Origin: Sphingomonadaceae bacterium
GTDB lineage: Bacteria > Pseudomonadota > Alphaproteobacteria > Sphingomonadales > Sphingomonadaceae
DNA length: 64,000 nucleotides
NCBI GenBank assembly: GCA_021732525.1
Contig: JAKFUU010000012.1
Location: 239,534-303,533, forward strand
Reading direction: 5' to 3'
How positions within the stretch are numbered: the first letter of the stretch is position 1; each line of letters begins with the position of its first letter. Below are positions 45,945 to 55,786 of the stretch, piece after piece. Under the pieces are notes generated by a model, which worked only from the letters and a program-made list of their open reading frames with translations, was not told the origin of the DNA and searched no databases. The translations under genes were made by a program, and so were the position numbers.

Positions 45945-47373
45945 AATGCCTTTGAAATCCTACATTAATGGTGAGTGGGTGTTGCCCGCTACATCAGGTG
46001 AGACGATCAATGCGGTTAATCCGGCCACCGAAGAAGTGTGCGCGGTGGTTGCGGTTTGCGGCGCGGATGATGTGGACCGCGCCGTTCAGGCCGCGCGCGC
46101 GGCGTTTGATGATTTTGCTGCGCTCTCGCTCGATGAACGCATTGCGATGGCGGAGCGGTTGATTGCGATATCGCAGCGGCGCTATGATGAGATGGTCACC
46201 GCAATTTCGACCGAAATGGGCGCGCCTTATGATCTGTCTTATCATGCGCAAGCCGAATCCGGCCCCGGCCATTTGAAGCAGACGATTAAAGCGGCGCGCG
46301 ACATGGAATGGGAACGCACCATCGATGGCGGCGCACGGCTGGTGCATGAGGCCATTGGTGTATGTGTGTTGATCACCCCGTGGAATTGGCCGATCAATCA
46401 GATTGCGGCCAAAGTTGGCCCCGCCCTGATCGCCGGCTGCACGATGGTGCTCAAGCCCAGCGAAATCGCACCCTTATCGGCGCAGCTTTTTGCCGAATGC
46501 GTGGATGAGGCGGGCATTCCGCCGGGTGTGTTCAACATGCTGCATGGCACCGGTACAGCGATTGGCAGTGCGCTAACCAGCCATCCTGAGGTGGATATGG
46601 TATCCTTCACCGGTTCGACCCGCGCCGGGGTGATGATCGCCAAATCCGCCGCCGATACGGTGAAGCGCGTGGCGCAGGAGCTGGGCGGGAAATCGGCCAA
46701 CATCATCTTTGCCGATGCCGATTTGAAGAAGGCGGTGAAGCGCGGCGTGCATCATTGTTTCCAAAATACCGGGCAAAGCTGCAACGCGCCGACGCGGATG
46801 TTGGTTGAGCAATCGGTCTATGAAGACGCGGTCGCCATTGCCATTGATGCGGCCAGCGGCGTGACGCAGGGCGATCCGATGGAAAAGGGCGGGCATCTTG
46901 GCCCGGTCGTCAGCAAAATGCATTTTGATAAGATCCAGGGCCTGATCCAAGCGGGGATTGATGAGGGCGCGCGGTGTGTGACCGGCGGCACCGGCAAGCC
47001 GGAAGGTTTTGAGCGCGGTTATTATGTGAAGCCCACCATCTTTGCCGGGGTTCATAATAAGATGACGATCGCGCAGGAGGAGGTCTTTGGCCCCGTATTG
47101 GTGATGATCCCCTTCCAAGATGAAGCGGAGGCCGTCGAAATTGCCAATGACACGCCCTATGGTCTGGCGGCTTTTGTGCAAAGCGGTGATCTTGACCGGG
47201 CGCGCCGCGTGGCCCGCAAAATGCGCGCCGGCGGGGTCAGCATTAACGGCGCGGGCCATAATTATGACGCGCCCTTTGGCGGGTATAAACAATCGGGCAA
47301 TGGCCGCGAATGGGGCGAATGGGGCCTGCATGATTTCCTGGAAATCAAGGTGATCAACGGCTTCGCCGGATGA
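45937..47373 (+). CDS. Aldehyde dehydrogenase family protein
   Basis: 478 residues. VLITPWNWPINQIAAKVGPA near residue 150, the glutamate region QELGGKSANIIF, and the catalytic cysteine in QNTGQSCNAPTR are all visible. NAD(P)-dependent oxidation of an aldehyde to an acid. Overlaps the MFS stop by 8 bases. A betaine-aldehyde or succinate-semialdehyde role is possible but not shown. Confidence 0.92.
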   Translation: MFEMPLKSYINGEWVLPATSGETINAVNPATEEVCAVVAVCGADDVDRAVQAARAAFDDFAALSLDERIAMAERLIAISQRRYDEMVTAISTEMGAPYDLSYHAQAESGPGHLKQTIKAARDMEWERTIDGGARLVHEAIGVCVLITPWNWPINQIAAKVGPALIAGCTMVLKPSEIAPLSAQLFAECVDEAGIPPGVFNMLHGTGTAIGSALTSHPEVDMVSFTGSTRAGVMIAKSAADTVKRVAQELGGKSANIIFADADLKKAVKRGVHHCFQNTGQSCNAPTRMLVEQSVYEDAVAIAIDAASGVTQGDPMEKGGHLGPVVSKMHFDKIQGLIQAGIDEGARCVTGGTGKPEGFERGYYVKPTIFAGVHNKMTIAQEEVFGPVLVMIPFQDEAEAVEIANDTPYGLAAFVQSGDLDRARRVARKMRAGGVSINGAGHNYDAPFGGYKQSGNGREWGEWGLHDFLEIKVINGFAG

Positions 47374-48557
47374 AGCTGACCAATGTTGAAACCTTTGTCG
47401 TCGGCAATCCGCCGCCGCATTTTGGCGGGCGTTATTTTGTCTTTGTAAAAATAACCACCGCTTGCGGCATATCGGGTATTGGCGAAGCTTACTGCGTGCC
47501 GTTTGATCCGCATTTGGTGGCCAAGATGATCGAGGATGTTTTTGCGCGCTATGCCCACGGGAACGATCCGCATGATATCGAAAATCTATGGCGGCGGGTC
47601 TATTCGAGCGGCTTTACTCAGCATCCCGATTTGACATTAATGGGTGTGCTCTCCGCGCTCGAAATGGCCTGCTGGGACATTATCGGCAAGGCAGCGAATA
47701 AGCCGGTGTATAAATTGCTCGGCGGGCAAGTGCATGAACGGCTGCGCGCCTATACCTATATTTATCCGCGCCCCGGCGACGCGAGCGATGTATATCATGA
47801 TCCCGATCTGGCGGCGGAACGCGCGGCGGAATATTTGGCGCAAGGCTTTACCGCGTTGAAATTCGATCCGGCGGGGGCGTATAGCGCCTTTGACGGGCGG
47901 CAATTGTCGCTGGAGGCGCTGGCGCTGTGCGAACGCTTTGCCCGGCAATTGCGCGAGGCTGTGGGTGACAAGGCTGACCTGTTGTTCGGCACGCATGGGC
48001 AGATGACAGCGGCGGGGGCCATCCGGTTGGCGAGGCGGTTGGAGCCCTATGACCCACTTTGGCTGGAGGAACCGGTTCCGCCCGACGCGCCCGATGAAAT
48101 GGCCAAGGTGGCGCGCGCCACCAGCATCCCGATTGCCACCGGCGAACGGCTGACCACCAAATATGATTTTGCCCGTTTGTTGAAGGCGGGTGCGGCGTCG
48201 ATTTTGCAAATGAATCTGGGGCGTGTCGGCGGGATATTGGAGGCCAAGAAAATTGCGGGCATGGCGGAGGTTCATCATGTCCAAATTGCACCGCATCTTT
48301 ATTGCGGGCCAATTGTGGGCGCGGCCAACATCCAAATTGCCACCTGTTCGCCCAATTTCCTGATCCTGGAGAGCATCGAGGATTGGAGCGGATTCCATAG
48401 CGAGATACTCGAAACATCGATTCATTTTGAAGATGGTCATGTGATACCGCCAACCGCGCCGGGGCTGGGCGTGATCCTCAATGAAGCGGTCGCACGCGCA
48501 AATCCTTATAATGGGACGATGCTGCATCTCGAAATGACGCAGCATCCTGTGCGATAG
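47370..48557 (+). CDS. Enolase-superfamily enzyme (mandelate racemase/muconate lactonizing type)
   Basis: 395 residues. An N-terminal capping domain (GVLSALEMACWDIIGKAANK) and a barrel with TALKFDPAG (Lys), WLEEPVPPD (Glu), and ATGERLTTKYDF (Glu-Arg) match a sugar-acid dehydratase or racemase. The exact reaction is not decidable here. ATG overlaps the upstream TGA. Same operon as the ALDH and GMC genes. Confidence 0.85.
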   Translation: MKLTNVETFVVGNPPPHFGGRYFVFVKITTACGISGIGEAYCVPFDPHLVAKMIEDVFARYAHGNDPHDIENLWRRVYSSGFTQHPDLTLMGVLSALEMACWDIIGKAANKPVYKLLGGQVHERLRAYTYIYPRPGDASDVYHDPDLAAERAAEYLAQGFTALKFDPAGAYSAFDGRQLSLEALALCERFARQLREAVGDKADLLFGTHGQMTAAGAIRLARRLEPYDPLWLEEPVPPDAPDEMAKVARATSIPIATGERLTTKYDFARLLKAGAASILQMNLGRVGGILEAKKIAGMAEVHHVQIAPHLYCGPIVGAANIQIATCSPNFLILESIEDWSGFHSEILETSIHFEDGHVIPPTAPGLGVILNEAVARANPYNGTMLHLEMTQHPVR

Positions 48558-48564
48558 CGGCAGT

Positions 48565-50196
48565 ATGACCGAGGAGTTCGACTATATCATTGTCGGCGCG
48601 GGCACCGCGGGCTGCGTCTTGGCCAACCGGTTGACCGCAGATGGCAAGACCAGCGTGCTTCTGCTGGAGGCGGGCGGCAGCGACCTTTCGATCTGGATTC
48701 AAATGCCGATCGGTTATGGCCGGACATTTTTTAACCGGCGGATCAATTGGATGTATGATACCGCGCCGGTTGAGGCGCTGGGCGGGCGGCGCAGCTATTG
48801 GCCGCGCGGCAAGGTGGTGGGCGGTTCGGGATCGATCAACGCGATGGTCTATGTGCGCGGCCAGCCGGGCGACTTTGACGATTGGCGGGCGTTGGGCAAT
48901 ATTGGCTGGGGCTGGGATGATGTTTTGCCTTATTTCAAGAAATCGGAAGATTTTGATTGGCATAGCGCGCATCACGGACGCGGCGGACCGCAGCATGTGA
49001 CCGATATTTCGCCGCATGTGCATCCGGTTTGCCATAGCTTTGTCGAAACCGCGCAGGCGCTGGGCTTGCCGGTTAGCAGTGATTTTAACGGCAGCCGCCC
49101 CGAAGGCGTCGGATTTTACCAGATCAATACACGCGGCGGTTGGCGGGCATCCACCGCGAACGCCTTTTTGCACCCGGCGTTGAAGCGCAAAAATCTAAGC
49201 CTGCGCAAACACGCCATGGCAAACCGGATCCTGTTTGCAGGCAGGCGTGCGGTTGGCATCGCCTATAAACAGCATGGGACGGCGCGCGAAGCACGCGCGC
49301 GGCGCGAGGTGATATTATCCGGCGGGGCGATCAATTCGCCGCAATTGTTGATGTTATCCGGGGTTGGCGATGCGGAAAAACTGCAAGCGCTGGGCATTGT
49401 GCCGCTGGTGGATGCCAAGGCGGTGGGCCGCAATTTGCAGGATCATATTGCGGTTTCTTATTTCTACAAAACGCGCACGCCCACGCTGAATGATCGGCTC
49501 CATCCGTTTCTGGGCAAGATCCGCGCCGGCCTTCGCTATCTGGCGGACCGGGCGGGGCCATTGTCGCTCAGTGTCAATCAAAGCGGTGGTTTTGTGCGCA
49601 GCGACGCCAGCAAATCGCGGGTGAACCTGCAGCTTTATTTTAGCCCAGTCAGCTACATAAAAACGCCTTTGGCCGACCGAAAATTGCTCAATCCCGATCC
49701 ATTTTCGGCATTTCTGCTGTCGCATAATCCCTGCCGCCCGACCAGCCGGGGTCATATTGAATTGGCGTCGGCCAATCCGGGCGATCATCCGATCATCCAT
49801 CCCAATTATCTCGCGACGCAGGAGGATATTGACGATGTGCTTGCCGGAAACGCCTTGCTGCGCCAAATTGCGCGCACCCGCCCGCTCGCCGATATTATCA
49901 CCGACGAATTGATCCCCGGCGCAAATGTGGATGGGAATGCGGCGCAGCTTGCCGATTTTCGCGCCCGCGCCGACACCGTCTATCACCCCACCAGCAGCTG
50001 CATGATGGGCCCCGATGCGCGGGCAAGCGTGGTTGATGCGCGACTGCGCGTTCATGGCGTGGATGGTCTGCGCGTGGTTGATGCTTCGGTGTTTCCCACG
50101 ATCACCTCAGGAAACACCAACGCGCCCACGGTGATGGTTGCGGAAAAAGGTGCCGCGATGATTTTGGAAGATGCCAAAAATAACCTGTTAAATTAA
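48565..50196 (+). CDS. GMC-family oxidoreductase (choline dehydrogenase-like)
   Basis: 543-residue flavoprotein with N-terminal YIIVGAGTAGCVLANRLTAD, the GMC signature GGSGSINAMVYVRGQP, and the C-terminal YHPTSSCMMG and GNTNAPTVMVAEKGA, holding the catalytic His and Asn/His. Oxidises an alcohol to an aldehyde; choline is one option, other alcohols are equally possible. Seven bases after the enolase-type gene. Confidence 0.9.
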   Translation: MTEEFDYIIVGAGTAGCVLANRLTADGKTSVLLLEAGGSDLSIWIQMPIGYGRTFFNRRINWMYDTAPVEALGGRRSYWPRGKVVGGSGSINAMVYVRGQPGDFDDWRALGNIGWGWDDVLPYFKKSEDFDWHSAHHGRGGPQHVTDISPHVHPVCHSFVETAQALGLPVSSDFNGSRPEGVGFYQINTRGGWRASTANAFLHPALKRKNLSLRKHAMANRILFAGRRAVGIAYKQHGTAREARARREVILSGGAINSPQLLMLSGVGDAEKLQALGIVPLVDAKAVGRNLQDHIAVSYFYKTRTPTLNDRLHPFLGKIRAGLRYLADRAGPLSLSVNQSGGFVRSDASKSRVNLQLYFSPVSYIKTPLADRKLLNPDPFSAFLLSHNPCRPTSRGHIELASANPGDHPIIHPNYLATQEDIDDVLAGNALLRQIARTRPLADIITDELIPGANVDGNAAQLADFRARADTVYHPTSSCMMGPDARASVVDARLRVHGVDGLRVVDASVFPTITSGNTNAPTVMVAEKGAAMILEDAKNNLLN

Positions 50197-50254
50197 TTTA
50201 CCAGTCTATAATCGCTATGCTACCAACAATAGTGAGCGCGGGTAGAGAGACGGC

Positions 50255-51172
50255 ATGCATTCCAAAATCGATTTGCGGCAATTGCCACCCTTAAAGGCAT
50301 TGAAGGGATTTGAAGCGGCAACACGCCATCAAAGCATCCGCGACGCCGCCGATGAGCTTTGCTTGACCCATCCCGCTGTAAGTCATCAGGTGCAGCTGAT
50401 CGAAGATGCCATTGGCGTTGCGTTATTTGCGCAGGAAGGGCGGCATATTGTCTCCACCGAAGAGGGCAAAGTGCTCTATCCTTATGTCCGCTCGGCTTTT
50501 GAACTGCTGCTCGAAGGTGTAGAGGAGGTTCACCGCCATGCGCTCGATAAGCCCTTGCGGGTGCAAACTTACGTGACCGCATCGATCCGATGGCTGGCAA
50601 AGCGGGTGCCGCAATTTTTGGCCGATCACCCAGAGGTCAACTTAAGCTTGAGCACCTGCGCGGTTGAGTGGGAATTTGACGATATTCATGCCGATGTTGG
50701 CTTGGTCTATTGTGAAAGCCTGCCCGATCCGTCGCGATATCACTGGGTTCCGCTGTTTGAATATTCGCTCTTTCCGGTTTGCAGCCCGCAGTTGATCGAA
50801 AAAATGGGGCGCAACCCGGCGGCCGAAATTCTTATGCAGCAACAGCTGGTGGCCATTTATACCGAGGTGCAAAATTGGGAAAATTGGGCGGAATCCGCCG
50901 GGGTTCGGTTTGATCCGCACGCGCCCTATATAATGGTCGATACGCTTGCGGTTGCGTTGGAGATGGCCCTGAACGGTGAAGGCGTGGCGCTTGTCAACGG
51001 CCCGTTTGTTGATGCCGATATTGCCGCAGGCCGTTTGGTGAAGCCGGTTGATCATGTTGCAATATGCCCCGGCGAATGGGGCCTTATATGCCGCAAAGAT
51101 ATGCGGGCCAATCTGCGCATCCGCACATTTATGGATTGGATCGCAAATAATGTTTCAGCGCCAAGGCGTTAG
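50255..51172 (+). CDS. LysR-family transcriptional regulator (GcvA-like)
   Basis: 305 residues; N-terminal PPLKALKGFEAATRHQSIRD followed by the helix-turn-helix AADELCLTHPAVSHQVQLIE. GcvA-type regulators often control amino-acid and one-carbon genes. Likely controls the neighbouring catabolic genes; the effector is unknown. Confidence 0.9.
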   Translation: MHSKIDLRQLPPLKALKGFEAATRHQSIRDAADELCLTHPAVSHQVQLIEDAIGVALFAQEGRHIVSTEEGKVLYPYVRSAFELLLEGVEEVHRHALDKPLRVQTYVTASIRWLAKRVPQFLADHPEVNLSLSTCAVEWEFDDIHADVGLVYCESLPDPSRYHWVPLFEYSLFPVCSPQLIEKMGRNPAAEILMQQQLVAIYTEVQNWENWAESAGVRFDPHAPYIMVDTLAVALEMALNGEGVALVNGPFVDADIAAGRLVKPVDHVAICPGEWGLICRKDMRANLRIRTFMDWIANNVSAPRR

Positions 51173-51206
51173 AGTATAATCCGATTAGATTTAATCGCAC
51201 TATGCT

Positions 51207-52160
51207 TTATCGCTTTGGTATAACTTCATAACCCGGCTCTTCGGGTTCATCGTCGATCATGTCGGCCGGAAATCCTGTTCCTAACACTTTGATACTCAAA
51301 GGTTCTTCATAGCGGCGGATAATATTGGGCGAAAATTCGCGCGCGCCATAGGCCGCCTCTGCCTCTTTGAAAATCTTCACAATCAGCGGTGATAATTCGA
51401 CGGGGACATTTGCTTGCTGCGCGATCTTATCGAACAAACCGATATCTTTGCTGACGAGATCCATGGTGAAATTAATATCGCGGCTGCCGTTTAGGATGAC
51501 TTGGCTTTCGGTTTCATGGACGAAACTGTTGCCCGACGATATTCGGATCGCTTCGTAGGTCGTGTTCATATCAAGACCGATGGCTTTGCAGGTGGTCAGC
51601 GCTTCGGCGAGCGCGACAAGATGGACCGTGCATAGATAGTTGGTCATCACCTTTAACTGCGATGCGGTGCCGAAATCACCGGTATGCAAAATGCGGCGAC
51701 CCATAGTGGTCAACACTGGCAACACCGCCTCGAAGGCCGCGCGCGGGCCGCCCGCAAAAATCGCGATATTGCCCGTATCTGCGCGGTGGCAACCGCCCGA
51801 CACGGGGCACTCCATAAACATCGCGCCGCGCGCCTCGACCAGCGCGCCCAAGCGAATGATTTCGCTATAATCGGTAGTGCTCATTTCCAGCCAGATCTGC
51901 CCAGGTCGTATGATTTGAAGGAAACCGTCTGCACCTTCCGCAACCGCGGCGCTGGCTGCGGGCGAAGGCAAGCAGGTGACGATAATATCGACATTCTCGC
52001 CCATTTCCTTGGGCGATGCCGCTGATTTTGCACCGCGCGTCACAAATTCGTCAACCAGTGATAAATCAAGATCACGGACGGTCACATCATGGCCATTGCG
52101 GATCAGGCTGCCCGCAAGCTTTCCGCCGACATTGCCAAGGCCAATGAATCCAATTTTCAT
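51207..52160 (-). CDS. NAD(P)-dependent beta-hydroxyacid dehydrogenase (3-hydroxyisobutyrate type)
   Basis: 317 residues. Rossmann motif GFIGLGNVGGKLAGSLIRNG, the substrate loop ECPVSGGCHRADTG, and the catalytic-lysine segment LKVMTNYLCTVHL. Reduces or oxidises a short beta-hydroxyacid. ATG 52160 follows AGGGATGATT; the upstream open frame is ignored. It lies on the opposite strand to its neighbours. Confidence 0.9.
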   Translation of the reverse strand: MKIGFIGLGNVGGKLAGSLIRNGHDVTVRDLDLSLVDEFVTRGAKSAASPKEMGENVDIIVTCLPSPAASAAVAEGADGFLQIIRPGQIWLEMSTTDYSEIIRLGALVEARGAMFMECPVSGGCHRADTGNIAIFAGGPRAAFEAVLPVLTTMGRRILHTGDFGTASQLKVMTNYLCTVHLVALAEALTTCKAIGLDMNTTYEAIRISSGNSFVHETESQVILNGSRDINFTMDLVSKDIGLFDKIAQQANVPVELSPLIVKIFKEAEAAYGAREFSPNIIRRYEEPLSIKVLGTGFPADMIDDEPEEPGYEVIPKR

Positions 52161-52304
52161 AATCATCCCTATTCTATAGTGCGACTGTATAATCCGCATG
52201 CAGTGTTGTGCCACAATTGAAAAATTTGACCGCAGGGGTCAAAATTTTTTCAAATGAAATCCGGGCTACAAATATTTCGGAAAATGCGCGTTACCGCTGG
52301 CGGA

Positions 52305-53081
52305 TTATCGATTGCGAGATAGGGCGCTTAATACACGGTCATACGCCTCGGCGCAGACCATTTTTCGGTCGGACAATATGCTGGGATCAAATGGTTCCAG
52401 AAAATGGATGCCAACGACATAACTGCCCGGCCGAGTGAAGGCGCGCCATGCGCTTTCCCAACCGGTTTCTTCGCCAAGCCAAGCAATTTCCGCTGCGACA
52501 TCGCCAAAATCTATGAAAACCGGCTGAATCATCATCGGCTTAGGCGGCGGTGCGAGGGTTGCGAACAAGGAGGGTTTGAAGGGCAACAGGCCGCTGCCAT
52601 CCGACGTCGTGCCTTCGGGGAATAAAGTGACCGACCAATTTTCCGCTATGGCTTCGCGAAGCTCGGCCACTTGTCCGGCGACATTTTGCTTATCGGTGCG
52701 GCTGACGAAGATGGTTCGATTTTGTTCGGCAAGCCATCCGACCACCGGCCATTTTCGGACACCATCCTGCGCGACAAAAGCGGTTCCGGTCACCCCGCCG
52801 AGAATCGGAATATCATGCCATGAAATATGATTTGCAACAAAAAATACGTCTTTGCGCAGCCGATTGCCGTATGTTTTTACGCGCGCGCCAAAAATTCTGG
52901 ACACAATCCGCAAATATAGCATAGCCCAAGGCGACGGCAATTTAAGCAATTGCCATAGCATATGCAGCGGCAGCAATGGCACAAGTGTACAAGCGATGAG
53001 AAACACGCGCAGCAGGACGAGGAGATAAGCCTTGGGTTCTTCTTTTGGTATGCTAATCGAAAGACTTGCCAATTTGAACAT
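52305..53081 (-). CDS. plsC: 1-acyl-sn-glycerol-3-phosphate acyltransferase
   Basis: 258 residues; membrane-associated phospholipid-synthesis enzyme. The catalytic HX4D is NHISWHD and the glycerol-phosphate motif is FPEGTTSDG; one or two hydrophobic segments lie in the N-terminus. ATG 53081 is preferred, though TTG 53099 is in frame. Confidence 0.9.
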   Translation of the reverse strand: MFKLASLSISIPKEEPKAYLLVLLRVFLIACTLVPLLPLHMLWQLLKLPSPWAMLYLRIVSRIFGARVKTYGNRLRKDVFFVANHISWHDIPILGGVTGTAFVAQDGVRKWPVVGWLAEQNRTIFVSRTDKQNVAGQVAELREAIAENWSVTLFPEGTTSDGSGLLPFKPSLFATLAPPPKPMMIQPVFIDFGDVAAEIAWLGEETGWESAWRAFTRPGSYVVGIHFLEPFDPSILSDRKMVCAEAYDRVLSALSRNR

Positions 53082-53208
53082 CCCTAATCGAGGCAACAAA
53101 GCCGAAGCTTTGCCGCTATCGGACTCGTGTTACAATATAGTGACGCGGCCGCGTCGGCAAGCTGACATTCGCGAAAGGCACCCGTTGATCGGATTTTTTG
53201 GCTTGTCA

Positions 53209-53298
53209 GGTGATAATCCCCTGTGGATATGCCTGCTCACAAACTTGTTGACAGGTTTTAACCAATAAAAATTTTGAACCAATCATGTGATAATCCCC
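53209..53298. promoter_or_regulatory. Direct repeat GTGATAATCCCC upstream of the demethylase operon
   Basis: GTGATAATCCCC occurs at 53210-53221 and 53287-53298, 77 bases apart, in the 284-base gap between plsC and the first dimethylglycine-dehydrogenase-like gene. TTGACA (about 53248) lies between as a possible -35 box. Candidate regulator-binding sites for the operon starting at 53366. Confidence 0.4.
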
Positions 53299-53365
53299 AT
53301 TTGTATCGCACCCTATTTGCGGATTACACTATGGATTGGATTTCGCCTTGAGGAGCAGGCTTAAC

Positions 53366-55783
53366 ATGCAAACATCGGCGCGGGTTGTGATTGTTGGGGG
53401 CGGGATTATGGGGGCAAGTTTGCTCTATCATCTTGCCGAACTTGGCTGGACCGACTGTTTGCTCATTGAAAAGGATGAGCTGACTTCGGGTTCCACCTGG
53501 CACGCGGCGGGGCAGTGCCCCAATATCACCGGCAGCTTCAATCTGGCCAAGATGCATGCCTATTCCAACCAGCTTTATCCGCAATTGGAAGGGCTGACCG
53601 GACAATATGTGAGCTGGCACAAATCGGGCGGCATCCGGCTGGCCACCAACGAGCGCGAGCTGGCGTGGATGCGCTATATCCGAGGTTTTTCCAAGATTAT
53701 TGGCTTTGAGATGGAGATCATCCCGCCCGAGGAAATTCTCAAGCACAATCCCTTCATGACCTTGGACGGCGTGATTGCCGGCGCGCGGACGACCGATGAT
53801 GGCCATGCTGATCCATCGGGCATCTGCAATGCGCTTGCCATTGGTGCCAAGAATATGGGCGCAAAGATCGTCCGGCAGACATTGGTAACCGGTTTGAATC
53901 AGCTTCCCAGCGGTGAGTGGGATGTGATGACCGATCAGGGCAGCGTCCGCGCCGAAATCGTCGTGAACGCAGCCGGATGCTATGCGCGGCAAGTGGCACA
54001 GATGGCGGGCATCGACATTCCGGTGACCAATATGGAGCATCATTATGTCGTTACCGATCCCATCCCGGCCTTTATGGAGCGCGACGAGGAAATCCCCGTC
54101 ATGCGCTGCCCCTATGTCTCGGGTTATTTTCGGCAGGAGCAGAAAAGCGGGCTGATTGGTGTGTATGAAAGCACCGGCCTCGCCGAGGCATGGGCACCGC
54201 GCGGCGGGCACCCCGAATGGGCGTCAACCAGCGAGCTGTTCCCCGAAGATCTGGAGCGGATCGCGCCGTGGCTGGAGCGCGCGATTGAGCGGATGCCGAT
54301 TTTTGGCGAAGTCGGGCTGCGGCGGTTTGTGAACGGTGCGATCCCGCATACGCCCGATGGTGGGCCGCTGCTCGGGCCAGCGGTGGGGCTGACCAATTTT
54401 TGGCATTGTTGCGGCACATCATTCGGTATTGCGCAGGGCGGCGGCGCTGGCAAATATATGGCGCAGTGGATGGTCGAGGGCGATGCCGACATCAACATGA
54501 CCGAATTCGATCCGCGCCGCTATGGCTCCTATGCCGATGAGCAATATAGCCGCGACAAGGTGTTCCTCGATTACCGGATGACCTTCACCACAAGGCTTCC
54601 GGGCGAGGAAGAACCCGATGGCAGGCCGCAAAAGATCAGCGCGCTCTATGATCGGTTGCTATTGGCGGGCGCGGTTTACGGCGAAACTTACGGCTGGGAA
54701 CGCCCCAAATACTTCGCGCTTGATGGTGCCGAAGAAGAGGGCGGCTATCAGCGAACAAACAGCTTTGTCGCAACCGCCGCCGAAGTGAAGGCCGTGGCCG
54801 AAGGGGTCGGCGTGCTCGACCTATCGGGCTTTGCCAAATTTGATGTCACCGGGCCGGATGCCGAAGCTTTCCTCAACCGCATCTGCGCCAATCGCATGCC
54901 GAAAAAGCAGGGTGGTATTGCGCTGACGCATCTGCTGTCACGGCAGGGACGCATTTGGGGCGAGATGACCGTGACGCGTTTTGCCGATGATCATTATTAT
55001 TGCCTCTCCGCCGCCGCCGCTGAGCAGCGCGATTGGGACTGGTTGATCCAGAGCCAATTGCCTGATGAGAATGTGACCTTCCGCAATCTGACCATGGACT
55101 TAGGTGTGCTGGTGATGAACGGTCCGCGCTCGCGCGATGTGCTGGCGAAGCTGACCGATGCCGATTTGAGCAATGAGGGTTTCCGTTGGTTGAGCGGGCA
55201 GGAAGTAACCATCGCGGGTATCAAATTGCGTGCTCTGCGCGTCTCTTATGCGGGTGAACTGGGTTGGGAATTGCACCCAGCCATGAGCGACCTTGCCGCG
55301 CTCTATGATGCGGTTTGGGAGGCCGGACAGGAGTTTGGCATCGTCAATTACGGGCTATACGCCGCCAACATGATGCGGATGGAGAAGGCTTACAAGGCCT
55401 GGGGGTCCGAACTTACCAACGAACTGACCATGATCGAAGCCGATATGCCGCGCTTCATCAATTTCAAGAAAGATGATTTCGTGGGCAAACAGGCGACGCT
55501 GGAAGCGCCCGACCGCTTCCGCATTGTTTATGGCGAGGTCGAAGTCACCAACGTCGACGTGCGCGGGGCAGAGCCTTGCATGATCGGCGATACATGCATC
55601 GGCCTCACCACCTCGGGCGGCTATGGTCACCGTGTGGGCAAGAGCCTGTTCTTCGCCTGCGTGCCGGTTGAAAATGCCGCGCCGGGATCGCAGTTTGACA
55701 TCATGCTGCAAGGCGAATTGCGCAAGGGCACGGTGCTGGAACATCCAGCCTATGACGCCGACAATGCGAAGATGAAGGTTTGA
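53366..55783 (+). CDS. Dimethylglycine/sarcosine dehydrogenase-like flavoprotein 1
   Basis: 805 residues: an N-terminal DAO-type FAD domain (VVIVGGGIMGASLLYHLAEL), the segment SGSTWHAAG where family members attach FAD covalently to histidine, and a C-terminal GcvT domain (GVLDLSGFAKFDVTGPDAEA and on) for THF. Oxidises an N-methyl group and hands it on as methylene-THF. AGGAG lies 10 bases before ATG 53366; the frame is open from 53336. First gene of a three-gene operon. Confidence 0.88.
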   Translation: MQTSARVVIVGGGIMGASLLYHLAELGWTDCLLIEKDELTSGSTWHAAGQCPNITGSFNLAKMHAYSNQLYPQLEGLTGQYVSWHKSGGIRLATNERELAWMRYIRGFSKIIGFEMEIIPPEEILKHNPFMTLDGVIAGARTTDDGHADPSGICNALAIGAKNMGAKIVRQTLVTGLNQLPSGEWDVMTDQGSVRAEIVVNAAGCYARQVAQMAGIDIPVTNMEHHYVVTDPIPAFMERDEEIPVMRCPYVSGYFRQEQKSGLIGVYESTGLAEAWAPRGGHPEWASTSELFPEDLERIAPWLERAIERMPIFGEVGLRRFVNGAIPHTPDGGPLLGPAVGLTNFWHCCGTSFGIAQGGGAGKYMAQWMVEGDADINMTEFDPRRYGSYADEQYSRDKVFLDYRMTFTTRLPGEEEPDGRPQKISALYDRLLLAGAVYGETYGWERPKYFALDGAEEEGGYQRTNSFVATAAEVKAVAEGVGVLDLSGFAKFDVTGPDAEAFLNRICANRMPKKQGGIALTHLLSRQGRIWGEMTVTRFADDHYYCLSAAAAEQRDWDWLIQSQLPDENVTFRNLTMDLGVLVMNGPRSRDVLAKLTDADLSNEGFRWLSGQEVTIAGIKLRALRVSYAGELGWELHPAMSDLAALYDAVWEAGQEFGIVNYGLYAANMMRMEKAYKAWGSELTNELTMIEADMPRFINFKKDDFVGKQATLEAPDRFRIVYGEVEVTNVDVRGAEPCMIGDTCIGLTTSGGYGHRVGKSLFFACVPVENAAPGSQFDIMLQGELRKGTVLEHPAYDADNAKMKV

Positions 55784-55786
55784 TAA

